A program made the translations under genes and the position numbers. Source: an uncultured Acidobacteriia bacterium (GTDB taxonomy: Bacteria; Acidobacteriota; Terriglobia; Bryobacterales; Bryobacteraceae). Taken from it: a stretch of DNA of 64,000 nt. The stretch spans positions 1 to 64,000 of the forward strand of contig CAIVPR010000090.1 of NCBI GenBank assembly GCA_903907865.1. The letters run 5' to 3'. The notes beneath the pieces were generated by a model that ran no database searches, had not been told where the DNA came from, and saw only the letters and a list, made by a program, of their open reading frames with translations. Position 1 is the first letter of the stretch; each line of letters begins with the position of its first letter. Shown piece after piece: positions 35,825-43,212 of this stretch.

Positions 35825-36468
35825 TCCTCTGCCAGATTACCGACGGGACGGGAAACCTCGAGGCGGTCAGCGTGGATGCCGATCTCGTCCAAATCCGCGA
35901 GCCGCAACTATCGCCGCGCCAGCTTGCCGAGTTCATACGCGCCGCCCTTAAGCGCAATCCCAACGTGTTGGTGAACGACCGGATCGACGTTGCGTTGGCA
36001 TGTGGAGCCATCGGCGCTCACTTGAAAGGCGGGGCGGTGGGCCCGAAGGTGGTCCGCGAAATCGTTCCGGCGGGGTTCCTGCTCACTGTTGCCTGCCACA
36101 ATCGGGAAGAAATTCTGCTGGCGGAAGGTGCCGACTACCTGCTCGTCTCCCCCGTCTTCCGGCCGATCTCGAAACAAGACACGCGGGAGCCGCTGGGAAT
36201 CGACGGACTGAAGGAATTGATCGGCATCGCGCCAGCCCCCGTTCTCGCGCTGGGCGGGATCACTTGCATCAACGCAACCAAATGCGTCGAGGCCGGGGCC
36301 GCGGGAGTGGCGGGAATCAGCCTCTTTTCGGGGCGGGACTGTGATCGCACGGCGGATACGCGTCTCGCCGTCTACGGAACCTTGGCACCAGGCCGGGTGA
36401 ACCTAGAAACGCCAGTTGCTTGCGCCTCAGCGGAGACCCAGGCCTTGCGTGCACGCACCCTGCGCTGA
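35821..36468 (+). CDS. Thiamine-phosphate synthase family (ThiE/TenI-like), with C-terminal GGCT-like remnant
   Basis: A 215-residue protein. The first 175 residues form a TIM-barrel of the ThiE/TenI type: DLVQIREPQLS (the usual lysine after RE is Pro), LVNDRIDVALACGAIGAHL, GADYLLVSPVFRPISK and LALGGITCINATKCVEAGA. It may condense the thiamine moieties or act like the aminotransferase-lacking TenI relatives. After GISLFSG an unexpected tail follows. DTRLAVYGTLAPGRVN looks like the N-terminus of a gamma-glutamylcyclotransferase, broken off after about 15 residues. The GTG start is coupled to the FmdE stop (GTGA). Confidence 0.78.
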   Translation: MILCQITDGTGNLEAVSVDADLVQIREPQLSPRQLAEFIRAALKRNPNVLVNDRIDVALACGAIGAHLKGGAVGPKVVREIVPAGFLLTVACHNREEILLAEGADYLLVSPVFRPISKQDTREPLGIDGLKELIGIAPAPVLALGGITCINATKCVEAGAAGVAGISLFSGRDCDRTADTRLAVYGTLAPGRVNLETPVACASAETQALRARTLR

Positions 36469-36497
36469 TCGACCGCTCACCCGTTGGGTGAACAAAC

Positions 36498-36560
36498 ACT
36501 CCCTTGCGGTTGTGGCTCGGTAACAGGCCGACTCAGCCGAGCCGCGACCGCGAGGGAGCG
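36498..36560 (+). repeat. Palindromic intergenic repeat, copy 1
   Basis: The left arm (about 36500-36520) and right arm (36537-36560) are near-perfect inverted repeats around a 16-nt spacer; the three differences are G-U pairs in RNA. The right arm CCGAGCCGCGACCGCGA is shared with copy 2 at 57191, with one mismatch over 25 bases. It looks like a REP-type element. Confidence 0.75.
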
Positions 36561-36673
36561 TCCATTCGGGGAACCGAAAATGTGCCCTGCCAGTGTCAAC
36601 GCCCGTTTCCACGGTGAACCACCGCCAGAAGCACTTGCCAGTTCGGGACGCCAGACGGTCTAACGGAAAGCGC

Positions 36674-37225
36674 TCAAATAAACATCTCTTCGTCTTGGGC
36701 AGCGTTCACGAACCCAGGACGCCGATTTGCAGCCGCGTAAGTCGAGACCGCAGCCTTGATGCCAGCCGCGACGCCGCTGACCTCCCTGACGGGAGCCATG
36801 ACAGCCTTCCGCACCTGTTCCCCGGCCACATGGACTTGGACGACGGCTTCGTCCACCAATGCGTCCATCTTCGCAGCTTGGCTGCGCGTCCGGTCTGCGA
36901 TATCCTCGCCCACAATGGCAAACTGGTGCGCCTGTTGGCGCGCCACGCTGGAGATGTCCTTCGCGTCGGTGGAAATATCCCTCGCGTTGGCGGCAACCAA
37001 CTCGGCGTTGGCCGTGATCGACGCCACTTTCGGGGCACTGTCTTCGGCAACTTTCCGCACGGTGTCGAGGATGGGCTCCATCCGGTCGAAGACGCCCTCC
37101 GTCTTTTCCTGCATGCGCGCCACGGCGCGGTAAATACCCAGGGCAACGAAGGTCATCCCCAACGCGCAAAGCGCAACGAGGCCGACTCCAACCGTGATGA
37201 CGATCCGAAATATTTCTTCCGACAT
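36674..37225 (-). CDS. Single-helix membrane protein with long coiled coil (DUF948-like)
   Basis: A 183-residue protein: a membrane helix at about 8-30 (IVITVGVGLVALCALG), then amphipathic helical sequence to about 150, with heptad-like Ala/Val spacing (AELVAANARDISTDAKDIS). A short C-terminal tail is acidic. It resembles DUF948 and general-stress membrane proteins. It follows the YtxH-like gene by 45 nt in the same direction; both may be envelope stress proteins. Confidence 0.7.
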   Translation of the reverse strand: MSEEIFRIVITVGVGLVALCALGMTFVALGIYRAVARMQEKTEGVFDRMEPILDTVRKVAEDSAPKVASITANAELVAANARDISTDAKDISSVARQQAHQFAIVGEDIADRTRSQAAKMDALVDEAVVQVHVAGEQVRKAVMAPVREVSGVAAGIKAAVSTYAAANRRPGFVNAAQDEEMFI

Positions 37226-37270
37226 GAGGCCTCTTCCCGACTTTGCGCAGCGCTACTCGACAGACCCGAC

Positions 37271-37585
37271 TTAGACACCTTCGGATGGATACGGCGGTTC
37301 CGACCTCAACGCGTCGACCTTCTCGCGATAGGCCTGCCGACCCGCGTCCAGCGCTTCGGCCAAGTTCTCGCGCTGGCGCCCCAGTGCTTCCTTGCCCCGT
37401 TCGACCAATACTTCTGCATCCTCGCGCAGTTCCGCACCCCGGGCCACGAGATACTCGCGTCCCTCGCCGGCCTTGTCGGCGATCAAGCCGCGGGTCTCAA
37501 CACCGGGTTTCGGCGCCAGCAGCAGTCCGACTGCGGCTCCCACGCCGAGTCCCAGAAAAAAGTTCAGCAACGAATCCCTGTCCAT
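37271..37585 (-). CDS. YtxH-like membrane protein
   Basis: A 104-residue protein: a Gly/Ala-rich membrane helix (FFLGLGVGAAVGLLLAPKPG) near the N-terminus, the hallmark of YtxH, followed by a charged helical tail with REYLVARGAELREDAEVLVE. YtxH proteins are linked to general stress in Bacillus. GGGAGA lies upstream of the ATG. It is the first of two genes. Confidence 0.82.
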   Translation of the reverse strand: MDRDSLLNFFLGLGVGAAVGLLLAPKPGVETRGLIADKAGEGREYLVARGAELREDAEVLVERGKEALGRQRENLAEALDAGRQAYREKVDALRSEPPYPSEGV

Positions 37586-37700
37586 TCCGTTCGTCTCCCT
37601 GATACACCTACACCCGTTGAATCGCGTCGCCGGGTACGGCTCCAGCCACCTCCAGTATACTGCGAACGGCGGAATCGGGTAGACTCAGGACATCATCAAT

Positions 37701-38267
37701 ATGGCCGGTTTCGGGAAACCAGCGGGTAAACAAGCCAGGTACGACTCGGAACAGTTGTTCGAGTCGGCCGTTCGGACCTTGGCGGTACGGAATTGTTCGG
37801 TCGAAGAGCTGAGGACCAAGCTGCGGCGCAAGGCGGAGTCGATGGGCGATGTCGAGAGCGTCATCCTCCGTCTGAAGGACATTGGGTACCTGAACGACCA
37901 GCGCTTTGCGGAGAGCTTCGCCACCAACCGGGTGGAGAACGACGGTTTCGGCAAGATGCGCGTCTTGAACGACCTGCGGGCCAAGCGGATTTCGCCCAAG
38001 CTCGCCGAGAAGGCGGTCGAGAAAGCACTGGACGGCAAGACCGAGGCCGAGATGTTGGACTCGTTCCTGGAGCGGCGAATGCATTCGGTGTGGGCTGCCG
38101 GGCCTATCGAGGACCAAAAGCTTCTCGCGAGGGCGTACAACCGGCTCCGGCGCGCGGGGTTCAGCTCGGCGGGGAGCCTCGCCGCTTTGAAGCGACTGGC
38201 AGCCCGGCCCGAGGAGCTTCCCGACGAGTTTGCAGAAGAGGATCTGGAGGTGGAGGGGATCGAATGA
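37701..38267 (+). CDS. recX: RecX family regulatory protein
   Basis: A 188-residue, highly helical protein with the RecX three-helix repeats: AVRTLAVRNCSVEELRTKLR, then VILRLKDIGYLNDQRFAES and MRVLNDLRAKRISPKLAEKA. RecX binds RecA filaments and limits strand exchange. No recA is adjacent. TAGACT at 37680-37685 lies 15 nt before the ATG. The stop overlaps the DUF6807 start (ATGA). Confidence 0.92.
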   Translation: MAGFGKPAGKQARYDSEQLFESAVRTLAVRNCSVEELRTKLRRKAESMGDVESVILRLKDIGYLNDQRFAESFATNRVENDGFGKMRVLNDLRAKRISPKLAEKAVEKALDGKTEAEMLDSFLERRMHSVWAAGPIEDQKLLARAYNRLRRAGFSSAGSLAALKRLAARPEELPDEFAEEDLEVEGIE

Positions 38268-39214
38268 AGCGATTGGGTCTGTTTTTTCTTGCCGCTGTGA
38301 ACGCCGCGGCACAGGTGCATTTTGAGCAGCATCCAGACCGTTTGTCGGTGACCGTCGACGGCAAGCCGTTCACGGAAATCATCCAAGGGCCGCAAACCCG
38401 CAAGCCCTACCTGCACCCGTTGCGCTCTGCCTCGGGGAAAATCGTCACCCGCCACTATCCGATGGAGAAGGTCGACGGCGAAACCACCGACCACCCGCAC
38501 CACCAAGGACTGTCGTTCACCCATGCCGACGTCAACGGCTACAACTTTTGGGCCAGCGACGCGTCCCAGATCGACGCCAAGAGCGGCCTGATCCGCCTCA
38601 AACGGATTGTCTCCGCGCAGGACGGTCCGAGGCAGGGACGTGCGGTCATGGATTACGAATGGCTGGATCCGGCGGGCAAGCCGATCTTGGCCGAGCGCCG
38701 GACCTTGGTCTTCCAAGGTGGCGCGTCCGAGCGGATTATCGACTTCGACGCCGAGTTTACGGCTTTGGACAAGGTTGTTTTCGGGGACACCAAGGAAGGC
38801 ACCTTCAACATCCGACTGGCTTCGGCGCTGCAGGAGGACCGGTCCGGCACGATGGTCGGAGCCACGGGTTGCAAGACGGAAAAGGAATGCTGGGGGACGC
38901 GCGGCAACTGGATGGACTACTCGGGCCGGCTCGACGGCGAGGATCTCGGGATTGCAATCTTCGACCATCCCGGCAACCCCGGCCATCCCACCTACTGGCA
39001 CTCGCGGGGCTACGGGCTGTTCTCGGCCAATCCATTCGGCGCGGCGGATTTCCGAAAGGGACGGAAGGAAACGGCACCCGCAACGGACGGGTCGTTGACA
39101 CTTGCGAAGGGCGGGACGGCGCGTTTTCGTTACAGGGTCCTGATCCACGCCGGTGGAACCGACGCTGCGGCCCTGAACAAGGCTTACACCGCCTACGCCA
39201 CAGCCTCGAACTGA
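38264..39214 (+). CDS. DUF6807 (PmoA-like) secreted protein
   Basis: A 316-residue exported protein (signal about 1-17). Diagnostic parts are GETTDHPHHQGLSFTHADVN, NFWASDA, GTFNIRLASALQ and HPGNPGHPTYWHSRGYGLFS. The family is often annotated PmoA but has nothing to do with methane monooxygenase; relatives sit in polysaccharide-utilisation regions and probably have a galactose-mutarotase-like beta-sandwich with conserved His. It is coupled to recX by ATGA, an unusual pairing. It ends 5 nt before a convergent gene. Confidence 0.85.
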   Translation: MKRLGLFFLAAVNAAAQVHFEQHPDRLSVTVDGKPFTEIIQGPQTRKPYLHPLRSASGKIVTRHYPMEKVDGETTDHPHHQGLSFTHADVNGYNFWASDASQIDAKSGLIRLKRIVSAQDGPRQGRAVMDYEWLDPAGKPILAERRTLVFQGGASERIIDFDAEFTALDKVVFGDTKEGTFNIRLASALQEDRSGTMVGATGCKTEKECWGTRGNWMDYSGRLDGEDLGIAIFDHPGNPGHPTYWHSRGYGLFSANPFGAADFRKGRKETAPATDGSLTLAKGGTARFRYRVLIHAGGTDAAALNKAYTAYATASN

Positions 39215-39219
39215 CGGCG

Positions 39220-41034
39220 TTATTGCAACGCGGACTGTGTCAGTTTCACCGCGCAGTTGCCCGTGGTGAACGCCGTGCCGTCCGTATGCTTGCTGCAGGA
39301 CTGCGCGCCGAGGGTCACGAAATAGAGGTTGGTCTCACTGGCATCGCCATGCAGGCCGTTCTTCACGTTGTCGATAATGATTCCGGTGGTCCCGCCCGAC
39401 TCCGCCACCGTGTTGGTGTCCGACGCCGGGAGCCCGGAACTGATGTTGTATTGACGAAGGCAGCCACCTGTGATGGTCGCGGTGCACTTCGTCTGGACGC
39501 TCAGGTAGAGTTCGTCCACCCCTAGGGACTGGTTGTACACCTCGGTCAGCGGGGAACAAGTCGATTTGGCGGTCGACACGTTGAGCGGGCCATACGCGGG
39601 AGTGCCCGCATTCATTGTCGATCCGGTAAACGTGATGCCGAACAATTGTCCGGCCTGCGCGGGACCAGCCCCGCACGCGTAGAGGACGCCGGTTCCCGTA
39701 CTCGTGTAGTAGCTGTTGGAAAACGCGCCGCCATAAACCGGATTGGCCCCCACGGTGCCTATGTTCGCCACCGACGTGGTGCTCAGCGTGGTGTTGGTCT
39801 GGACGACCGATGCATTGGCCCCGGTCGGCGAGGAATTCGAAAACACGAACACTTTGCCGTTGGTCGAATCCACGTAGGGCGCCTCTACAACCGGTTTTCC
39901 ACTGGCAACCGTAAGGACGTTTGAACCTTGGCAGGGCGGAGAGCCGGAGAGGCAGGTGCCGGCGGAGCTCGCCGACGTCCTGATGTAGTAGAGCTTGCCG
40001 TTCGCGTCGGCCACGAAGACGTTCTTCGACACCGAGTCGTAAACCGGCGGCGTCATGGTGGTGCTGCCCGAGATGGCTACAACCCATTGCGTTGACGGCG
40101 CGCCGCCCCCGAACACGGGCTTGACGGCGTAAACCTGGCCCACGTCGTCGCTGAGGTAGGCCGTGTCCGCGAGGTAGTCGATGAAGGGCGCGGAGAGGGT
40201 CGCGTGGCCCGTGGCGGTGGAATAGAGCAGGCTCCATTCGCAGGGCGCAACGGCACCGTTGCCCGCGCAATTCACCATCTTGGCCGCATTGTATGGCGAG
40301 CCGAAAGTGCCCGAAACGTTCCCGGACCGCCACTTGACGACGTGAAACTGGGCCGGTGCCGAATTCTCGATGAATGCGATCTGGGTTCCGTCCAGGGAGA
40401 GCGTCGGCGACGACGACAGGTTTCCGCTGTTTTGGGACGCGTTGTAGGCGAACAGCATGGTCGGCAGGGTGCCGCTGCAACTGCCGGTACCGCTGTTGTT
40501 CACGTAGAGGTTCTTGAACGCGAAGAGGTTGAAGCGGGTCACGGTGGAGACGGGCGCGGTGAACACCACGAAGTCGTTGGTGCAATCCGGGACGGGATTG
40601 TTGGTGTTGAAAGAGTATTTGGCCGGGTAGCTGTTCAAGCCGCTGTAGGAAAGCGCCACGGTTCCGGCGAGCGATTCGCCCCAATCCACGTCTGGCTTGG
40701 AAGCCGCCGCAAGGGGAGTTCGGGGTATTGCGGGAGGCACCAAGCGGCTCCGCGACACCCCCTCCATCGCTTTTTCCGACCCGCGCGGGCTGCCGTTGGC
40801 CACTGCCGACCGCATGGCGCGCGTAAAGACCTGGTGCCAATACCGTTGGTCCTGCTGGACCTCCGAAAGCCGGTCGAACGTTTGGGGTTGGGGGAAAACG
40901 ACGTGCCGGTGCGACCAGTCTTGGGGCGCGGCGACACGCGCCGCGTCAATTTGTCCGTACAAGGGGCCGCCACCCGCGAGTCCCGCGCAAAGCATGGCAC
41001 CCATGGACCAACGAATCATGGACCAACGAATCAT
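39220..41034 (-). CDS. Large secreted protein, possible beta-propeller, unknown function
   Basis: A 604-residue protein I cannot assign to a family. After a signal (cut near residue 27) and a Pro-rich stretch, residues about 120-604 are rich in Ser, Thr, Asn and Gly, with repeated strands of propeller type (SLDGTQIAFIENS, YDSVSKNVFVADANGKLYYI, STNGKVFVFSNSS). Several Cys pairs (CTNDF, GTGSCSG, TCLSGSPPC) suggest disulfides and an extracellular location. It starts with a duplicated hexapeptide, MIRWSM twice, from a 15-bp tandem repeat, so two equivalent ATGs exist; only the outer one has GGGAAAGG adjacent. Confidence 0.7.
   Translation of the reverse strand: MIRWSMIRWSMGAMLCAGLAGGGPLYGQIDAARVAAPQDWSHRHVVFPQPQTFDRLSEVQQDQRYWHQVFTRAMRSAVANGSPRGSEKAMEGVSRSRLVPPAIPRTPLAAASKPDVDWGESLAGTVALSYSGLNSYPAKYSFNTNNPVPDCTNDFVVFTAPVSTVTRFNLFAFKNLYVNNSGTGSCSGTLPTMLFAYNASQNSGNLSSSPTLSLDGTQIAFIENSAPAQFHVVKWRSGNVSGTFGSPYNAAKMVNCAGNGAVAPCEWSLLYSTATGHATLSAPFIDYLADTAYLSDDVGQVYAVKPVFGGGAPSTQWVVAISGSTTMTPPVYDSVSKNVFVADANGKLYYIRTSASSAGTCLSGSPPCQGSNVLTVASGKPVVEAPYVDSTNGKVFVFSNSSPTGANASVVQTNTTLSTTSVANIGTVGANPVYGGAFSNSYYTSTGTGVLYACGAGPAQAGQLFGITFTGSTMNAGTPAYGPLNVSTAKSTCSPLTEVYNQSLGVDELYLSVQTKCTATITGGCLRQYNISSGLPASDTNTVAESGGTTGIIIDNVKNGLHGDASETNLYFVTLGAQSCSKHTDGTAFTTGNCAVKLTQSALQ
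41002..41031. repeat. 15-bp perfect tandem duplication at a start codon
   Basis: CATGGACCAACGAAT occurs twice head to tail and is followed by a third CAT. On the minus strand this repeats the first five codons of the large secreted-protein gene and keeps the frame. Confidence 0.9.
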
Positions 41035-41137
41035 CCTTTCCCGAGTATACGGGCTTCAAGCCGCATCCCCAATGCCTGGGGTACTGGAGCTGGATGCGGA
41101 GTGGACGCCGACGGGACGGTAGAATGCGTGAGGACGC

Positions 41138-41851
41138 ATGCCAATTCCCGTCAAGGTCGAATACGCCCATCAGAAGAAGATCCGCCAACGCAACAAGGGC
41201 TACTACCGGGTGCTGCACTGGCCACTGTGGATCTGGGTTTTCTTCCTGGCTCCCGGGCCGCTGACGTTCGACTTGTTCGCCAAGGGTCCGAGCGCAGGGA
41301 ACATGGCTTGGATGGCGGTGGTGCTCCTCGGGACTGGAATCGCCGGCCTCTACCAGCAGTTGCCGGGCTGCGAGCCGAAGCCCTACATCCTGAAGTTCAC
41401 CGAGGAACGGCCCAACCCGATGTACCGCAAGGTCTGCTACACCTTCGCATGGGCCGACGTTGTGACGTTCGCGACGCTGAACCTCGCTGGTCTCGTCTGG
41501 GCGGTCGCAACGGGGACCTGGCGGCTGAAGCAGATCTACGACTACGGCTACTTCCCGCTCTACGGGTTTGTCGTGCTGTTGGGGGTTCTTGGGATTCTGC
41601 CGCGAGTGCGCAAGTCCACGGCAGGGGAGGGGATTGAGCGGCGCTACTTCTACGGCTCGGTGTGGGGCGTCACTCTGGCGCAGACACTGCTCATGATTCT
41701 GTGGAAGGCGCTCCCGAAGAACCACGAGACGGACATCGTGAAGCTGGTGGCCTACTTGGGGGCTCTTGTGGCCCTCGGCATCTGCGCCGCGCTGGGGCTG
41801 CTGCCCCGGACTCGTCCGATCCTGCCGGGGGAAGAGATCGTGGCCGACTAG
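41138..41851 (+). CDS. Six-helix membrane protein, unknown function
   Basis: A 237-residue protein with a basic N-terminus (QKKIRQRNKGYY) and about six helices (about 25-45, 55-72, 98-120, 135-152, 168-188, 200-220). A conserved-looking soluble piece, PGCEPKPYILKFTEERPNPMY, lies between helices 2 and 3. I do not recognise the family. TAGAAT at 41120-41125 ends 12 nt before the ATG. Its stop TAG and that of the convergent gene share the same CTAG. Confidence 0.7.
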   Translation: MPIPVKVEYAHQKKIRQRNKGYYRVLHWPLWIWVFFLAPGPLTFDLFAKGPSAGNMAWMAVVLLGTGIAGLYQQLPGCEPKPYILKFTEERPNPMYRKVCYTFAWADVVTFATLNLAGLVWAVATGTWRLKQIYDYGYFPLYGFVVLLGVLGILPRVRKSTAGEGIERRYFYGSVWGVTLAQTLLMILWKALPKNHETDIVKLVAYLGALVALGICAALGLLPRTRPILPGEEIVAD

Positions 41852-42183
41852 CGTTCGCCGCAGACCGGGAGGCCGGGCGTGATTTCGGCGGACCGAGGCG
41901 GGGCCGGCACCTGCACGGGCATGCGGGATGCGAGTGGATCCCCCGGCTTGATCGCGTTGGGAATCGGCACCACGCATTCACGTTTCGGCGACCCGGTTGC
42001 GCCAAAGCTGGTCCTGGGGATCACTAGGACGCGCCCCAGCTTCATGCCGGAGAGCGCGCCCAGGCGCTTCTTGAGGGACTCGATGGCGGCGTTCTCGGAA
42101 GGTTTGTCTTCCGGCCGCTTCTCGGCGGCATCCTGGCCGACCAAACAGGCGGATGAGAGCAGGATCAAGCAGGCAAGCTTCAT
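41848..42183 (-). CDS. Small secreted protein, unknown function
   Basis: A 111-residue exported protein: signal about 1-16 (LILLSSACLVGQ; the Cys could be a lipobox cysteine), a charged helix (about 18-45), then a Pro-rich C-terminus with PAPPRSAEITPGLPVC. No family is recognised. The start at 42183 removes a 24-residue upstream extension without signal features. Confidence 0.6.
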   Translation of the reverse strand: MKLACLILLSSACLVGQDAAEKRPEDKPSENAAIESLKKRLGALSGMKLGRVLVIPRTSFGATGSPKRECVVPIPNAIKPGDPLASRMPVQVPAPPRSAEITPGLPVCGER

Positions 42184-42190
42184 ACCCGCG

Positions 42191-42196
42191 ATTCTA
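42191..42196 (-). promoter_or_regulatory. -10 element for the small secreted-protein gene
   Basis: On the minus strand TAGAAT ends 7 nt before the ATG at 42183, without a clear ribosome site. Confidence 0.45.
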
Positions 42197-42253
42197 CGCC
42201 GGGACAGGGGCGGGCGCAAGCGGATTCGCCCCATTCTGTGGTTGAATATAGGC

Positions 42254-42706
42254 ATGGTGGTCGGTCCAGTCGCGGTCCCGTTGGAGGTGCTCTACGAAGC
42301 CGACTTCGTCGAGTGGACCGAGGAGATGGCCCGGTTGATCGAGCACCGCCGGACTGGCGAATTCGATTGGAACCATTTGGCCGAGGAGATTCGCGATTTG
42401 GGAATCAGCCAGAAGAGCGCTTTACGGTCTCACATGGCCGTCCTTCTGAAGCACTTAATCAAGTGGGAGATCCAGCCCGAGAGGCAGGGGCGGTCATGGG
42501 AGGATTCAATATCGAACGCCCGGACCCAGATCGAGATTCTAATCGAAGATATTCCAAGCCTGAATCGTTACCTGTCCGAAACCTTCGAGGATACGTACCG
42601 CCGCGCCGCTCGCCAGGCAATCCAGGAGACCCGCCTACCGTCCAACACGCTGTTCTCCCGTTGGTCCCGGGAGCAAGTGCTGGACTCCGGCTTCCTGCCG
42701 GAATAG
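42254..42706 (+). CDS. DUF29 family protein, copy 1
   Basis: A 150-residue helical cytoplasmic protein of the DUF29 family: LYEADFVEWTEEMARLIE, FDWNHLAEEIRDLG, LLKHLIKWEIQPERQGRSWE and a central SLNRYLSETFEDTYRRAA. No biochemical role is known. TTGAAT at 42242-42247 ends 6 nt before the ATG. A clear tandem paralogue of identical length follows after 38 nt. Confidence 0.88.
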   Translation: MVVGPVAVPLEVLYEADFVEWTEEMARLIEHRRTGEFDWNHLAEEIRDLGISQKSALRSHMAVLLKHLIKWEIQPERQGRSWEDSISNARTQIEILIEDIPSLNRYLSETFEDTYRRAARQAIQETRLPSNTLFSRWSREQVLDSGFLPE

Positions 42707-42744
42707 CCCGTCCAACGGCTCGGTTTCCGTGTTGAAATAGAGAC

Positions 42745-43197
42745 ATGGTGGCCAATCCAGTTTCCGTTCCCTTGGAGATCCTGTACGACGCCGACTTCGT
42801 CGAATGGACCGAGGAGATGGCGCGTCGGATCGAAGGCAAGAGAACGGACGAGTTCGACTGGGACCATCTCGCCGAGGAGATCCGCGACTTGGGAATCAGC
42901 CAGAAGCACGCGGTTGCATCGCATTTGGACAACTTGTTGCTCCACTTGGTCAAGTGGGAAATCCAGCCTAACCGGCGCGGCCGGTCCTGGGAGGAGTCGA
43001 TTTCAAACGCGAGGCGGAAAATCTCCAGACTGGTGGAAGATACGCCCAGCCTGAAACGACACTTGGAGCAGAGTTTCGACGACTCCTATGTCAGAGCCGC
43101 GCGCTGGGCAATGGAGGAAACTCACCTTCCCGAAACAACCCCATTCACCCGCTGGTCCAAGGATCAAGTGCTCGCTCCGGGCTTCCTGCCGGAATAA
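42745..43197 (+). CDS. DUF29 family protein, copy 2
   Basis: A 150-residue paralogue of the preceding gene, collinear throughout, including YDADFVEWTEEMARRIE, FDWDHLAEEIRDLGIS and the same GFLPE ending. The duplication also covered the start region, since TGAAAT ends 6 nt before its ATG as in copy 1. The two have diverged mainly in the middle (SHLDNLLLHLVKWEIQ against SHMAVLLKHLIKWEIQ). Confidence 0.88.
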   Translation: MVANPVSVPLEILYDADFVEWTEEMARRIEGKRTDEFDWDHLAEEIRDLGISQKHAVASHLDNLLLHLVKWEIQPNRRGRSWEESISNARRKISRLVEDTPSLKRHLEQSFDDSYVRAARWAMEETHLPETTPFTRWSKDQVLAPGFLPE

Positions 43198-43200
43198 CGG

Positions 43201-43206
43201 TATGCT
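43201..43206 (+). promoter_or_regulatory. -10 element for the S41-like gene
   Basis: TATGCT ends 6 nt before the ATG at 43213 and no ribosome site lies between. Confidence 0.4.
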
Positions 43207-43212
43207 CGGAGC

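Noticed and set aside
38264-39214. PmoA methane monooxygenase subunit annotation
   Set aside because: The protein is a soluble exported DUF6807 type; it lacks membrane segments and has no relation to particulate methane monooxygenase.
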